Shown here: positions 1-8,558 of the stretch, one piece after another | How the letters are laid out: every line of letters starts with the position of its first letter | How positions within the stretch are numbered: the first letter of the stretch is position 1 | From: Verrucomicrobiaceae bacterium | GTDB lineage: Bacteria; Verrucomicrobiota; Verrucomicrobiia; Verrucomicrobiales; Verrucomicrobiaceae | Length of the DNA: 64,000 nucleotides | Assembly (NCBI GenBank): GCA_027486585.1 | Contig: JAIXOU010000133.1 | Span: 103,945-167,944, forward strand | Direction of reading: 5' to 3' | Notes under the pieces: model-generated | The model's database searches: none | What the model saw: only the letters and a program-made list of their open reading frames with translations | What the model was told of the DNA's origin: nothing | Position numbers and translations under genes: made by a program

Positions 1-274
1 GATTTTGATGCCAACTCCACCCCTCTGCCAGAGCTGCGCCTAGCTTTCCATCCCGATCAATACGGATCAGAGGCTCATGAATCAGGTCTAAAATCTGCCT
101 CTCTGCCTCATTGACAGGTAAAAAGGGATTCAGTGCAGGTAAGGCACCCGGCATGAGCATGACTCGCTCTGCCTGCACTGTTAAATTTGTCTGAGTAGCA
201 CGCCACGCACTCCATCCGCCCACACAGAGTGCCGTGAGGGAAAGTAGATGAAGAACAGCGCGCGACCTAGCCAT
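1..274 (-). CDS. Extracellular solute-binding protein family 5 (OppA/DppA-like), N-terminal part only
   Basis: The reading frame starts at an ATG at 274 on the minus strand and is open to the window edge, so only about the first 91 residues are visible. It begins with a short basic stretch and a hydrophobic segment (signal peptide or anchor). The following stretch, ALPALNPFLPVNEAERQI then LDLIHEPLIRIDRDGKL, matches the start of the mature domain of peptide/nickel ABC transporter binding proteins, which bind oligopeptides or metal chelates outside the membrane. It lies 73 bases downstream of hflC on the same strand, so it may be the third gene of that transcript. The family call rests on the N-terminal pattern alone. 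Confidence 0.72.
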   Translation of the reverse strand, partial: MARSRAVLHLLSLTALCVGGWSAWRATQTNLTVQAERVMLMPGALPALNPFLPVNEAERQILDLIHEPLIRIDRDGKLGAALAEGWSWHQN

Positions 275-347
275 GGGATGCCGATGCTAGACCTAAACAA
301 CGTTGGGCGCAATGCGGCCACGTCATCGCAGTCACTCTTGCTAGCGT

Positions 348-1400
348 TTATTTCGGCTGATTCGCCACATCCAACAAAGTGGGCAAACCTTTCAGCAAGT
401 CCGTTCCTGCGCCTAATGGCACAGGCGCTTGAGCCGACGTTTTTTCGGGTGACTTCAAGTAATGCAAAAAGTCACTGTCCGTGCTGAGGATCAAATTGGT
501 ATCAGGGGTCATGATTAGCTTGTAGGCCTCCATGGTTTTCGTGAACTCAAAGAGTGCAGCTGCTTCTGGAGATTGATTGTAGGCCTTGGCGTAGATCTCC
601 GTTGCTTTGGCGTCTGCCGCACCTTCCACCTCTTGGACTTTGCGGTAGGCTTCAGACTCGATCTGCTTCAGATCACGTTCACGTTGACCCAGGATTTTCG
701 CAGCTTCTCCAGCGCCTTCCGATTTGAAGCGCTCCGCAATCTGGGTTCGCTCACTGACCATGCGCTGATAGATCGTCTGACTCACCGCGGGTGTATAATT
801 GATGCGTTTAAAGCGCAAATCCATCAGCTCAATCCCAAAGCCCTTCACCTTTGGGGCTGCACTGGCAAAGATTTCCCTCTCCAGCTCAGCACGACCGCGT
901 TTGATGGGTGAAAGAATGCCGATTCGTGCATCTGCAATAGAAGCACCAGCATTGGCTTCACGCTCGACTTTACGGTCTTTCGTCGTGCGGATGGCCTCGA
1001 TAAAATCGTGGCGTGCAATCACGTTACGCGTCTCACTGCCCAGCACGTCAGTCAGACGAGACTGTGCGCTGCGTTCATCCCGTAGATTTTCAAAAAAGGC
1101 ACGCGGCTCAGTGATGCGCCAGCGGGCAAAGCTATCAACTACGATGTACACCTTATCCTTCGTCGGCATGTTTGCTGGCGGGCCATCCCATTCCAGGACG
1201 CGCTTATCAAAGCGGTTTACGGTTTGGATGAACGGTGTTTTAAAGTGCAGGCCTGCCTCAGAAATCGTTTCACCCACAGGCTTACCGAACTGAGTGATGA
1301 TGATCTGCTCCGTCTCGCTGACGGTGTAGAAGCTGGCGCTGGCTAAGATGTACAGGACAAAGCCAGCAATGAGAATAAGAAGAGAGAGACCGGATTTCAT
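348..1400 (-). CDS. hflC: HflC, membrane protease modulator (prohibitin/SPFH family)
   Basis: The 350-residue protein has one N-terminal membrane segment (about residues 5-24), then the SPFH/band 7 domain with the HflC-typical start (YTVSETEQIIITQFGKPVG) and the segment GLHFKTPFIQTVNRFDKRVLE. An Ala/Glu-rich coiled coil covers about residues 215-285. HflC pairs with HflK into a large cage on the periplasmic side of the inner membrane around FtsH and modulates its proteolysis. The ATG overlaps the end of hflK by four bases (ATGA at 1397-1400), so the two genes are translationally coupled. Length is close to the family norm (about 330). Confidence 0.95.
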   Translation of the reverse strand: MKSGLSLLILIAGFVLYILASASFYTVSETEQIIITQFGKPVGETISEAGLHFKTPFIQTVNRFDKRVLEWDGPPANMPTKDKVYIVVDSFARWRITEPRAFFENLRDERSAQSRLTDVLGSETRNVIARHDFIEAIRTTKDRKVEREANAGASIADARIGILSPIKRGRAELEREIFASAAPKVKGFGIELMDLRFKRINYTPAVSQTIYQRMVSERTQIAERFKSEGAGEAAKILGQRERDLKQIESEAYRKVQEVEGAADAKATEIYAKAYNQSPEAAALFEFTKTMEAYKLIMTPDTNLILSTDSDFLHYLKSPEKTSAQAPVPLGAGTDLLKGLPTLLDVANQPK

Positions 1401-2422
1401 TGGACTGAGTTCTTGGTAGTGGTTGGTACTGGGGCCGTCAGGTTTTGCTGCAAATGCATGAGTGGCAGGAATTGCGGCACTTTTTCATCAATGATGACCT
1501 TGCCTGGAATGGTTGGCAGAACTTCACTCAGCGTTTCTAGATAGATGCGTTTCTTGGTGACCTCTGGAGCTTTTTGATATTCCGTGAGTAGCGCCTGAAA
1601 GCGGGCTGCATCACCTTCAGCCTCATTGACCCGCTGAGTCGCATAGCCCTCAGCCTGGCTCAGGCTTTGCTCCGCCTTGCCTCGCGCTTCAGGAATGACA
1701 CGGTTGTACTCGCCATTGGCCTGATTGATGGAGGATTCCTTTTGCTGCTGAGCACGATTCACTTCATCAAAGCTGTCCTTCACTTGGGTTGGCGGGTTCA
1801 CATTGCCGAGCTGCACTTGATCGATGTGAATGCCCATGTTCAGCGTGCTAGCAATGCCTTGCAACCCTTCAAGAGCTTTGACCTCCATCTCCTGTCGTCC
1901 GACGGTGAGTACCTCGTCAATCGAGCGATCACCGACCACCTCACGCATGACCGATTCAGAAAGATCCCTTAAGGTTGCCTGAGGTTCCAGGAAGTTAAAG
2001 ACATACATCCGAGCATCCGCGATGTGGAACTGCACCACCCACTCCACGACGGCCGCGTTCAGATCACCCGTGACCATGTTCTTTTCCAGCTCCATGTCTT
2101 CACTATCTTGATTGTATTGATAGTCATTCAGGGCACCACGGGAGCCATAACCAAACTCCAGCTTCAACTGGCGGCGCACCTCCACAAAAGACACCAGATC
2201 CAGGCCAAAGGGCAGTTTGAAATGCAGCCCCGGCTCAGTGGTCGTCAGGTATTTCCCAAAGCGTTGCACAATGGCAACGGAACTGGCGGGCACCTGGTAA
2301 AAGCTGGAAAAGGCCCCGACCACCAGGAGTAAAACCAGCACTCCCACAAGGACGCGCGCTGGATTCACACGGAGATTCGCTGGATCAGGGAACGGCAGAG
2401 TATTCGATTGGTTGATAGCCAT
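1397..2422 (-). CDS. hflK: HflK, membrane protease modulator (prohibitin/SPFH family)
   Basis: HflK has a short cytoplasmic N-terminus, one membrane segment (about residues 23-44) and an SPFH domain containing VPASSVAIVQRFGKY and EPGLHFKLPFGLD. A long Gln/Ala/Glu-rich coiled coil follows, around residues 220-275. It forms the hetero-oligomeric HflKC cage with HflC, encoded immediately downstream with a four-base overlap. The ATG at 2422 is preferred. A GTG three codons upstream (2431) is also in frame. The Gly-rich N-terminal tail found in proteobacterial HflK is short here. The gene is divergent from the di-haem oxidoreductase gene, so the 170-base gap should hold both promoters. Confidence 0.95.
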   Translation of the reverse strand: MAINQSNTLPFPDPANLRVNPARVLVGVLVLLLVVGAFSSFYQVPASSVAIVQRFGKYLTTTEPGLHFKLPFGLDLVSFVEVRRQLKLEFGYGSRGALNDYQYNQDSEDMELEKNMVTGDLNAAVVEWVVQFHIADARMYVFNFLEPQATLRDLSESVMREVVGDRSIDEVLTVGRQEMEVKALEGLQGIASTLNMGIHIDQVQLGNVNPPTQVKDSFDEVNRAQQQKESSINQANGEYNRVIPEARGKAEQSLSQAEGYATQRVNEAEGDAARFQALLTEYQKAPEVTKKRIYLETLSEVLPTIPGKVIIDEKVPQFLPLMHLQQNLTAPVPTTTKNSVQ

Positions 2423-2592
2423 GATCCCCACTTAGCAGAGGAGAACTCGGATTCCAAGTGCTTCCGAAGACCAGATTTACCTCAGCTTAACAAAATTCAG
2501 GGTTCTTCCTCACAATCCGTTTACACGACCGTGAGAAGATTGGCTGTGATTCAGGGAAAATGAATTCCTTAAACCATCCACAAAACCAAGCC

Positions 2593-3888
2593 ATGAAAAC
2601 GAATCCACTCATTCACCACGTGCTGTTAGCCGTGGCATCCACAGGCCTCAGCCTGGCTCAGGCCCCATCAGCACCACCCCGCGGTCCGCAACCACCGAAC
2701 GCGCAGCAGCAACCACCACATGGACAACCGCTTCAACGCACAGCCATGCGCCAGCGCCCATCACACCGCCCCATGGCACCGGTGACACGCCCGGCTCGTC
2801 CAAGCGATCCGCTGCCGGGTCTGTCAGCAGATTTATTGTTGGCTTTCTCGGATGGCTTTGAGGAGTTCACCAAAGAAGAAACTGCGGACGGCGGATTGGG
2901 GCCGATCTTCAATCAGAGTTCCTGCGTGACCTGCCATCTTCAAGGCGGCACGGGTGGAGCCAGCGATATCACGGTGACTCGCTTTGGCCGTGTCGAAAGG
3001 GGTCTCTTTGATTCTCTCGACTCTCTCGGCGGTTCATTGCTGCAAGCCTTATCCATTGACCCAGCCGCACGTGAGTTTGTGCCAAGAGAAGCCAACATTG
3101 TGAGCCATCGGCAGACGACTCCGCTCTTTGGCCTAGGTCTGGTGGAAGCCATCCCCGAAGCGACGATCCTGGCTGGCGTGCGCAGTGGTAAGCCGGATGG
3201 TGTCAAAGGTAAGGCTCATGTAGTGACAGATGTCGTCTCAGGACAGCCGATGGTGGGACGCTTTGGCTGGAAGGCCCAGCAGGCGACCCTACTGGCCTTT
3301 TCCGCAGATGCTTATGTGAATGAAATGGGCGTGACCAATCGCTTTTTCCCGACTGAAAACGCCCCAAATGGCAAGGCTGATGTTTTGGCCGCTTTTGATA
3401 AGGTGGCAGATCCAGAAGACAGCATTGATCCCGCGACGGGCAAAGCTGACATTGATCACTCAGCGGATTTCATGCGCTTCCTGGCCCCAGTGCGTCCGCT
3501 GCCATTGTCAGACTCTGCCAACGCCGGCAAAACAGTCTTTCAATCCACTGGATGCGCCGTCTGCCACACGCCACGCATGTTTACTGGCACGAATGAAATC
3601 CCTGCCCTGAACCAAAAAGCTGTGGATCTTTACTCTGATCTTCTGCTTCATGAGATGGGCATCTTAGGAGACGGCATCGTCCAGGGAGATGCTGGCGGGC
3701 GCGAGTTCCGAACCGCTCCTCTATGGGGTGCCCGAGTTAGTGCCCCCTATCTGCATGATGGTCGTGCCCCAACCCTGGATGCCGCCATCCGCGCTCATGA
3801 TGGCGAAGGTGCTGCTTCAAAAATCCGTTACACCAAACTGAGCGTCCAACAACGCCAGCAGCTCCTGGATTTCATCAACACGCTGTAA
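2593..3888 (+). CDS. Secreted di-haem oxidoreductase, DUF1111 (thiol oxidoreductase-like) family
   Basis: Numbered from the ATG at 2593, which opens a signal peptide (MKTNPLIHHVLLAVASTGLS). An ATG at 2560 is in frame but would place 11 residues in front. A Pro/Gln/Arg-rich linker covers about residues 25-75. The catalytic part has two c-type haem sites, C111-x-x-C-H in the family context FNQSSCVTCHLQGGTGG and C321-x-x-C-H (GCAVCHTPRMF). The C-terminal segment LWGARVSAPYLHDGRAPTL is typical of DUF1111 proteins, and that motif carries a distal haem-region His. These periplasmic proteins resemble di-haem peroxidases. The substrate is unknown. It is followed by a strong terminator. Confidence 0.88.
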   Translation: MKTNPLIHHVLLAVASTGLSLAQAPSAPPRGPQPPNAQQQPPHGQPLQRTAMRQRPSHRPMAPVTRPARPSDPLPGLSADLLLAFSDGFEEFTKEETADGGLGPIFNQSSCVTCHLQGGTGGASDITVTRFGRVERGLFDSLDSLGGSLLQALSIDPAAREFVPREANIVSHRQTTPLFGLGLVEAIPEATILAGVRSGKPDGVKGKAHVVTDVVSGQPMVGRFGWKAQQATLLAFSADAYVNEMGVTNRFFPTENAPNGKADVLAAFDKVADPEDSIDPATGKADIDHSADFMRFLAPVRPLPLSDSANAGKTVFQSTGCAVCHTPRMFTGTNEIPALNQKAVDLYSDLLLHEMGILGDGIVQGDAGGREFRTAPLWGARVSAPYLHDGRAPTLDAAIRAHDGEGAASKIRYTKLSVQQRQQLLDFINTL

Positions 3889-3907
3889 GCCAGCGAGTGA
3901 AAGATCA

Positions 3908-3939
3908 AGCACCGCCAATGACACTGGCGGTGCTTTTTT
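3908..3939. terminator. Rho-independent terminator between convergent genes
   Basis: A perfect 10-bp stem (AGCACCGCCA, 3908-3917, with TGGCGGTGCT, 3925-3934) closes a 7-base loop and is followed by six T on the plus strand. It ends the di-haem oxidoreductase transcript. On the minus strand the queC stop codon (3938-3940) lies at its far edge, so the same hairpin may also stop queC transcription. Confidence 0.9.
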
Positions 3940-4621
3940 ATTGCCTCAGAGGCAGTGGCTCGGTGCTAAGATAGACGGTCGGGTCCGGTAAACCTGCCTG
4001 AATAAAGGCCTCACGGCGCTCCACACAGGTGCCACAATTGCCACAGTGCAGATCACCGCCTTTGTAGCAGCTCCAAGTCTGAGCGAAGTCCAGACCGAGG
4101 TCGTGCCCGAGCTGGGCGATGCCTGTTTTATCGATAGCAATGAAGGGACGCAGCAACTCGATGCGTGCATAGGTGCCCTCACGCATGGAATCGGCCATGG
4201 CCTGCATGAAGGGCTCTCGGCAATCAGGATAGATGGCATGATCTCCGGAATGAGCGGCAATGACCAGGGCCTCTGCCCCACGCGATTCAGCGATGCCGCA
4301 GGCGATGGCAAGCATGATGCCATTCCTAAAAGGCACGACGGTGCGCTTCATATTTTCATCAGCGTAATGACCCTCTGGAATGTCCCCGCCACTTTTCAGC
4401 AAGTCTGAGGCGAACAGCTCATTGACAAAGGGAAGCGCGACGATGTCATGACGGATGCCGCACTGCTGGGCATGCCACTGAGCCAAAGCGATTTCCTTGT
4501 GGTTATGCTTGGCGCCATAATCAAAACTGACAGCGCCAACCACTTCATGCTCCTTTTGAGCCCAATACAAGGCAGCGGTGGAATCCATACCGCCACTAAG
4601 CAAAATGAGTGCCTTTGCCAT
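3938..4621 (-). CDS. queC: QueC, 7-cyano-7-deazaguanine (preQ0) synthase
   Basis: QueC makes preQ0 from 7-carboxy-7-deazaguanine, ammonia and ATP. The 227-residue protein has the PP-loop ATP site SGGMDST (residues 9-15) and a C-terminal zinc site with C185, C193, C196 and C199 (CYKGGDLHCGNCGTC). HSGDHAIYPDCREPF is the family's central motif. It lies seven bases behind queF on the same strand, so reduction of preQ0 to preQ1 is encoded in the same operon. The other queuosine genes (queD, queE, tgt, queA) are not in this window. Confidence 0.97.
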   Translation of the reverse strand: MAKALILLSGGMDSTAALYWAQKEHEVVGAVSFDYGAKHNHKEIALAQWHAQQCGIRHDIVALPFVNELFASDLLKSGGDIPEGHYADENMKRTVVPFRNGIMLAIACGIAESRGAEALVIAAHSGDHAIYPDCREPFMQAMADSMREGTYARIELLRPFIAIDKTGIAQLGHDLGLDFAQTWSCYKGGDLHCGNCGTCVERREAFIQAGLPDPTVYLSTEPLPLRQ

Positions 4622-4628
4622 GCGAGGA

Positions 4629-5093
4629 TTAATGCTGAGAGCTCAGAGATGATGCAGGCCACTCCAGCGGCACCTCACGATTCGGGTGCCGAGCTTCACA
4701 AGTGAGCTGAATGCCGCCACGGGGAACAAAACGACCGCGCACGATGGCTTGTTTAGGTGCGCAGGCTTTCACGAGATCATCGAGGATGCGATTGACGATG
4801 GCTTCATTAAACGAGGCATGATTGCGATAGCTGGCCAGGTAGAACTTGAGCGACTTTGTTTCCACACAGCGCTCATCGGGTATGTAAAGAATCTCGACGT
4901 GAGCGGCATCTGGCTGACCGGTGACTGGGCAGAGTGAACTAAAGTCTGGAGCGCTCAGGTGAATGCTGTAGTTACGGGCCAGGGTGCGGTTTGGAAAAGT
5001 CTCCAGCGCTGCTTCATCTGGTGAGGCAGGAAGACGGTGCTCGGAGCGCCCGAGGAGGGAGAGATCGGCAGATTGAGAATCAGACATGCCCAT
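4629..5093 (-). CDS. queF: QueF, NADPH-dependent preQ0 (7-cyano-7-deazaguanine) reductase
   Basis: QueF reduces the nitrile of preQ0 to the amine of preQ1. This is the short, single-domain (YkvM-type, T-fold) form of 154 residues. The catalytic Cys55 sits in SSLCPVTGQPD, which also holds the conserved Asp62. The QueF signature around residue 78 is VETKSLKFYL. ATGs at 5093 and 5087 are both possible starts, and neither has a clear Shine-Dalgarno sequence. First gene of the queF-queC pair. I saw no preQ1 riboswitch fold in the 99 bases upstream. Confidence 0.96.
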   Translation of the reverse strand: MGMSDSQSADLSLLGRSEHRLPASPDEAALETFPNRTLARNYSIHLSAPDFSSLCPVTGQPDAAHVEILYIPDERCVETKSLKFYLASYRNHASFNEAIVNRILDDLVKACAPKQAIVRGRFVPRGGIQLTCEARHPNREVPLEWPASSLSSQH

Positions 5094-5192
5094 CAGTATG
5101 CGCGCAGACGGTCAGGCCGCAACCCTGTGAGTGCTTTCACAAAGATTGCATTTTCTCTCAAACTAAGGCAGATCTCTGTCCATTCACTTCCC

Positions 5193-6992
5193 ATGACCAT
5201 GCAACCACAGCCTAATGCCAGTCGTCCAATCTTCCGATTGGCCTTCTATGCAGTCGCCATTGGACTGGCTTTGGTGCATGTGTTCATCACTTTTCGAGGC
5301 ATCAATAGTGCTGCCGGCATGGAACAGGCCCAAATCGCCCGCGAAATCGCACGTGGACATGGGCTGCAAACCAAGATTGTCCGTCCGTATGCTCTGGCTC
5401 GTTTTAATGCCTCTCTCAAAGAGGTGGTGCCTGGTCAAATGCCAGAAATCACCACCTCTCCACTGCAACCACTTCTATGGGCACCTATCTTCAAAGCATT
5501 GGAGCGCCACTTCCCTTTCGAGCCGACGAAAAATGGCGGCATTTATCTGATGGATCGTGCGATTGCTTGCATGGGAGTCACCTACTTTCTTTTGACTCTG
5601 CTTTGGACGCACGGAGCCGCGCGACGACTTTTCGATGACTCGGTAGCGGCTGTCGCAGTCGCTGCTTTAATTCTCTGCGAGCCACTCTGGAAGCTCTCTG
5701 TCAGTGGCAGTCCCATCGCCCTCATGCTGTCATTGTTCGCACTGACAATGCGAGTTTATGCGGCGGCTCAAATTCGCATCCAAGAAGGGCTCAGCGCAAC
5801 GCTGCAAATGATCGCCATCGGCGTGCTAGCATCCCTGATGCTGCTCACGCACTGGATGGCCGTTTGGATGGTGGTCGGATTGGTGCTTGCTGTGGCTCAA
5901 GGCTTTCCTGGTCATCGACGTGGGGCGCTTTGGGTCGCTGGCCTGCCCTTACTGACCCTGATGGTCTGGTGTCTTTGGATAGCCCAACAATCAGGCGATG
6001 TGCTAGGAGGTGCCAAGACACTCTTCCAGGCGCACCTGCTGACCCAAGAACCCAATATTTTGCAGCGTGAATTTTCCATCGTGACCCAACCTGTTTTTGT
6101 GGATGATCTGTTGCGGAAGGCGGCCTGGAATCTGACGAATCAATTGACCGAACTCTATGCGTATCTCGGACATTCGGTGCCTGCTTTAGCCTTCTTTATT
6201 GCTTTAATGCATCGTTTTCGCCGTCCAGAAGTGATCAGAACCTTACAGGGCCTTGGACTCATGTTTCTTTCCACCGCCGTCGGCATGGGTTTCCTGGGTC
6301 TGCCAGAAAAAAGCCAAGATGACAATGCGCTTTACATCGTGCTCGTACCTGCGATGGCCATTGGCGGCTGCGCCATGCTGGCGGTGCTCTGGGCACGACT
6401 ACAAATTTCCGCAGGGTTCTTCTGGCAGCGCTTTGGCTTTGCGGTGATAGCGCTGGCGATCTCAGCCATCCCAATGATGGCCACCCTGCCCGGCGATCTA
6501 AAAGTGGGACTGACCATGCGGAACCGGATCTATCCACACTGGCCACCCTATGTCCCCAGTCAGGTCCCAGTGCTAGCGGGATTGATCGAACCGAATGAAA
6601 TCATTTTTACCGATGCGCCGTGGTTTCTCTCCTGGTATGCGGACATCCCATGCGCATGGATGCCAGTGAAACGCGCTGATTTCGCAACCATGCAGGATCA
6701 ATTCAAAAAGCAGAAAATAATGGTGGCAGGCTTCGTCGTCACGCCGATAAGCGCCAAACTGAATTATCTCCAGGAGGCCTTCACCGGGCCCTATAGTGAG
6801 TGGCCTGATCTCATTTTCCGAGGTCCGCTGCTAGCCTTTGACAAAGACTTCCAGCCCTATCCCGAATTCCCTTACAAAATGGCGATGCCGCTCATGGCAA
6901 CTTCCATTGGAGCTAAGGAGAACCTTAGCTATCAAATGACGTTCTACAGCGATCGGGTGCGCAATCCAAAAGAAAAGGCCCCAACTCAATAG
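5193..6992 (+). CDS. Polytopic membrane protein, GT-C / glycosyltransferase family 39-like
   Basis: About 600 residues, predicted to cross the membrane roughly 10-12 times. It starts with a membrane segment (LAFYAVAIGLALVHVFITF), then a periplasmic loop with MEQAQIAREIARGHG followed by a TKIVRPYAL stretch. This layout resembles the first loop of GT-C lipid-linked sugar transferases (ArnT/PMT-like), where acidic residues bind metal and donor. A soluble C-terminal part begins at about residue 440. ATGs at 5193 and 5199 are the likely starts. A longer frame to 5037 would overlap queF and lacks membrane character. The gene is convergent with the prenyl synthase gene (7-bp overlap). Function beyond fold class is inferred. 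Confidence 0.65.
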   Translation: MTMQPQPNASRPIFRLAFYAVAIGLALVHVFITFRGINSAAGMEQAQIAREIARGHGLQTKIVRPYALARFNASLKEVVPGQMPEITTSPLQPLLWAPIFKALERHFPFEPTKNGGIYLMDRAIACMGVTYFLLTLLWTHGAARRLFDDSVAAVAVAALILCEPLWKLSVSGSPIALMLSLFALTMRVYAAAQIRIQEGLSATLQMIAIGVLASLMLLTHWMAVWMVVGLVLAVAQGFPGHRRGALWVAGLPLLTLMVWCLWIAQQSGDVLGGAKTLFQAHLLTQEPNILQREFSIVTQPVFVDDLLRKAAWNLTNQLTELYAYLGHSVPALAFFIALMHRFRRPEVIRTLQGLGLMFLSTAVGMGFLGLPEKSQDDNALYIVLVPAMAIGGCAMLAVLWARLQISAGFFWQRFGFAVIALAISAIPMMATLPGDLKVGLTMRNRIYPHWPPYVPSQVPVLAGLIEPNEIIFTDAPWFLSWYADIPCAWMPVKRADFATMQDQFKKQKIMVAGFVVTPISAKLNYLQEAFTGPYSEWPDLIFRGPLLAFDKDFQPYPEFPYKMAMPLMATSIGAKENLSYQMTFYSDRVRNPKEKAPTQ

Positions 6993-7879
6993 TCGCGAGC
7001 TAATAAATAGTCCGCTAACTCCCTCAAACGCTCGCCTTGGGCACCAAAAACAGAAAGGGCATCATGAGCGACTTGCGTCAGCCTGTGCGCCTCATCACGA
7101 GAAGCCTGCAATCCAATGAGCGCTGGATAAGTGGATTTTTCAGAAGCCAGATCTTTGCCTGCGCTCTTCCCTAGCTTTTCACTCGTCTGAGTCACATCAA
7201 GAATGTCATCAATGATCTGAAACGCCAAGCCCGTAGCCATGCCAAAATCACGCAAAGCCGTCATCTGTTCAGCCGTGGCATTTGCGCTCATACCACCAAG
7301 CTTTAAACTCGTCGTGAGCAAAGCGGCTGTCTTGTTTTCATGAATGAAGCGTAAAGCCTCCAATGGAAGCTTTTTGCCCTCTCCCTCAAGATCGGCAACT
7401 TGACCACCGACAAGGTGCAAACTACCCGCCGTCAGTGCCAACTCATGAACCAAATCCCCAGCATGATAGCGGGCCGTAACGGGTGTCTTCACCACCATTT
7501 CAAAAGCCAAGGCTTGCAGAGAATCTCCGGCTAGCACCGCAATACCGTCACCAAACACCTTATGGCACGTGGGCACGCCACGTCGGAAATCATCATTATC
7601 CATGCTTGGCAGATCGTCATGAATTAAAGAATAAGTATGCAGACACTCCACCGCGCAGGCCGCCGCCGCTGCTGCCTCCATGCTGCCTCCGCAGGCTTCA
7701 GCAGCCGCCAGGCATAAAATGGGTCGAAGCCTTTTACCACCCGCAAAGACGCTGTGCCGCATTGCTTTATGAATGGTAACAGGCGCCGTCTCGACAGACG
7801 GAATAAGCCGATCCAGCCAAGAGTCAACGTATTGGCAGCGTTCGGTGAGGTAGGATTTCAGGTCAGACATGTCGTCCAT
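6986..7879 (-). CDS. ispA: Short-chain polyprenyl diphosphate synthase (FPP/GGPP synthase, IspA-like)
   Basis: The enzyme condenses isopentenyl diphosphate with allylic diphosphates. It has 297 residues, the size of bacterial IspA. The first Asp-rich motif is D88-D89-LPSM-D94 with the two-residue insertion (DDLPSMDND) typical of bacterial type II FPP synthases, followed by RRG. The second motif is DDILD near residue 219, and GGKRLRP near residue 48 binds IPP. An ATG three codons in (7870) is also possible. A second, differently built prenyl synthase lies at 18786-20552, so the two probably make different products. Product chain length cannot be read off safely. Confidence 0.9.
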   Translation of the reverse strand: MDDMSDLKSYLTERCQYVDSWLDRLIPSVETAPVTIHKAMRHSVFAGGKRLRPILCLAAAEACGGSMEAAAAAACAVECLHTYSLIHDDLPSMDNDDFRRGVPTCHKVFGDGIAVLAGDSLQALAFEMVVKTPVTARYHAGDLVHELALTAGSLHLVGGQVADLEGEGKKLPLEALRFIHENKTAALLTTSLKLGGMSANATAEQMTALRDFGMATGLAFQIIDDILDVTQTSEKLGKSAGKDLASEKSTYPALIGLQASRDEAHRLTQVAHDALSVFGAQGERLRELADYLLARDY

Positions 7880-7940
7880 TAATGGCGAAGGCTTCGCGGA
7901 ACTGCAAGAATTTCAATCAGTGGCATAAGGGGAAGTAGTA

Positions 7941-7988
7941 GAACCTGTGATCCCGCACGCGGGATTATGAGCCTGACTCGCGTGAGCT
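7941..7988 (-). pseudogene. Possible relic of an initiator tRNA-Met
   Basis: On the minus strand this stretch contains TCAGGCTCATAA and, after a 7-bp hairpin, TCACAGGTTC. Both blocks also occur, in the same order, in the intact initiator tRNA at 8274-8350, as the anticodon arm with loop and the start of the T arm. The acceptor and anticodon stems no longer pair, so it cannot be functional. It may be a decayed duplicate or a fragment left by an integration event. The GIY-YIG gene lies between the relic and the intact tRNA. Confidence 0.35.
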
Positions 7989-7993
7989 TCGCA

Positions 7994-8230
7994 CTATACC
8001 GATGTGACGATAAAAGCCGTCTCCACCTTTTGAGCTTTGAGAAAATTCTCCAACTGTCGAGCTTCCTTCAGATTCATCTGGGCACTCGTCCAAACCAAAT
8101 GCCAGGGCCCTCGATGGCGCGTCCAAGTGGATATCCCTGTGTTGTGCTCGATTAGTCGCTTTTCGATATCCTCCGAAAGCCCAATGTAGAACCTATTTTC
8201 TTCATTTTTGATTACATAGACCTGATACAT
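7994..8230 (-). CDS. GIY-YIG nuclease domain protein (UPF0213/YhbQ-like)
   Basis: A 78-residue protein starting at MYQVYVIKN. It has the GIY-YIG core: YVIKNEENRFYIGLS (the Y-V-I ... Y-I-G pair), then the conserved Arg in EDIEKRLIEHNTG. The second half, WHLVWTSAQMNLKEARQLENFLK, fits the rest of the single-domain fold. Small proteins of this type are widespread and mostly of unknown role (possibly DNA repair). An upstream in-frame start at 8272 would run into the tRNA. It lies directly downstream of the initiator tRNA, separated from it by a terminator-like hairpin. Confidence 0.8.
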   Translation of the reverse strand: MYQVYVIKNEENRFYIGLSEDIEKRLIEHNTGISTWTRHRGPWHLVWTSAQMNLKEARQLENFLKAQKVETAFIVTSV

Positions 8231-8242
8231 CGCAGGAAAGGT

Positions 8243-8270
8243 GAAGGCCGTGCATTGCTGCACGGCCTTC
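8243..8270 (-). terminator. Hairpin after initiator tRNA, probable terminator
   Basis: A perfect 12-bp stem (GAAGGCCGTGCA with its complement) closes a 4-base loop and starts three bases past the CCA end of the tRNA on the minus strand. The tract after it is only weakly T-rich (ACCTTTCC), so termination may be partial and some transcripts may read into the GIY-YIG gene. Confidence 0.6.
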
Positions 8271-8273
8271 ATT

Positions 8274-8350
<77 letters not shown>

Positions 8351-8558
8351 GTTTGTTTGAGGTAGTAAGGTGGGACATGATGACAGAATGGCAACCTCTT
8401 TCTCTGATTCGTTTCAATGTCCGTTGGAAAGAACTGCGATCAGACAATGAGCGGACCCATTCGCTCATCTTCATTGCCTTATAGGACTTAGGTCCAATGG
8501 CAGAGTTAGCGCTGGGAAGGAATATTATTTTAGTAACACAAATAATAGACAATTCTGC

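Noticed and set aside
799..1293. Long plus-strand frame inside hflC
   Set aside because: Antisense to a well-supported gene with strong family motifs. Basic, Ser/Arg-rich shadow composition.
5094..5192. preQ1 riboswitch upstream of queF
   Set aside because: The region was read on the minus strand for the preQ1-I stem and A-rich tail. Neither was found.
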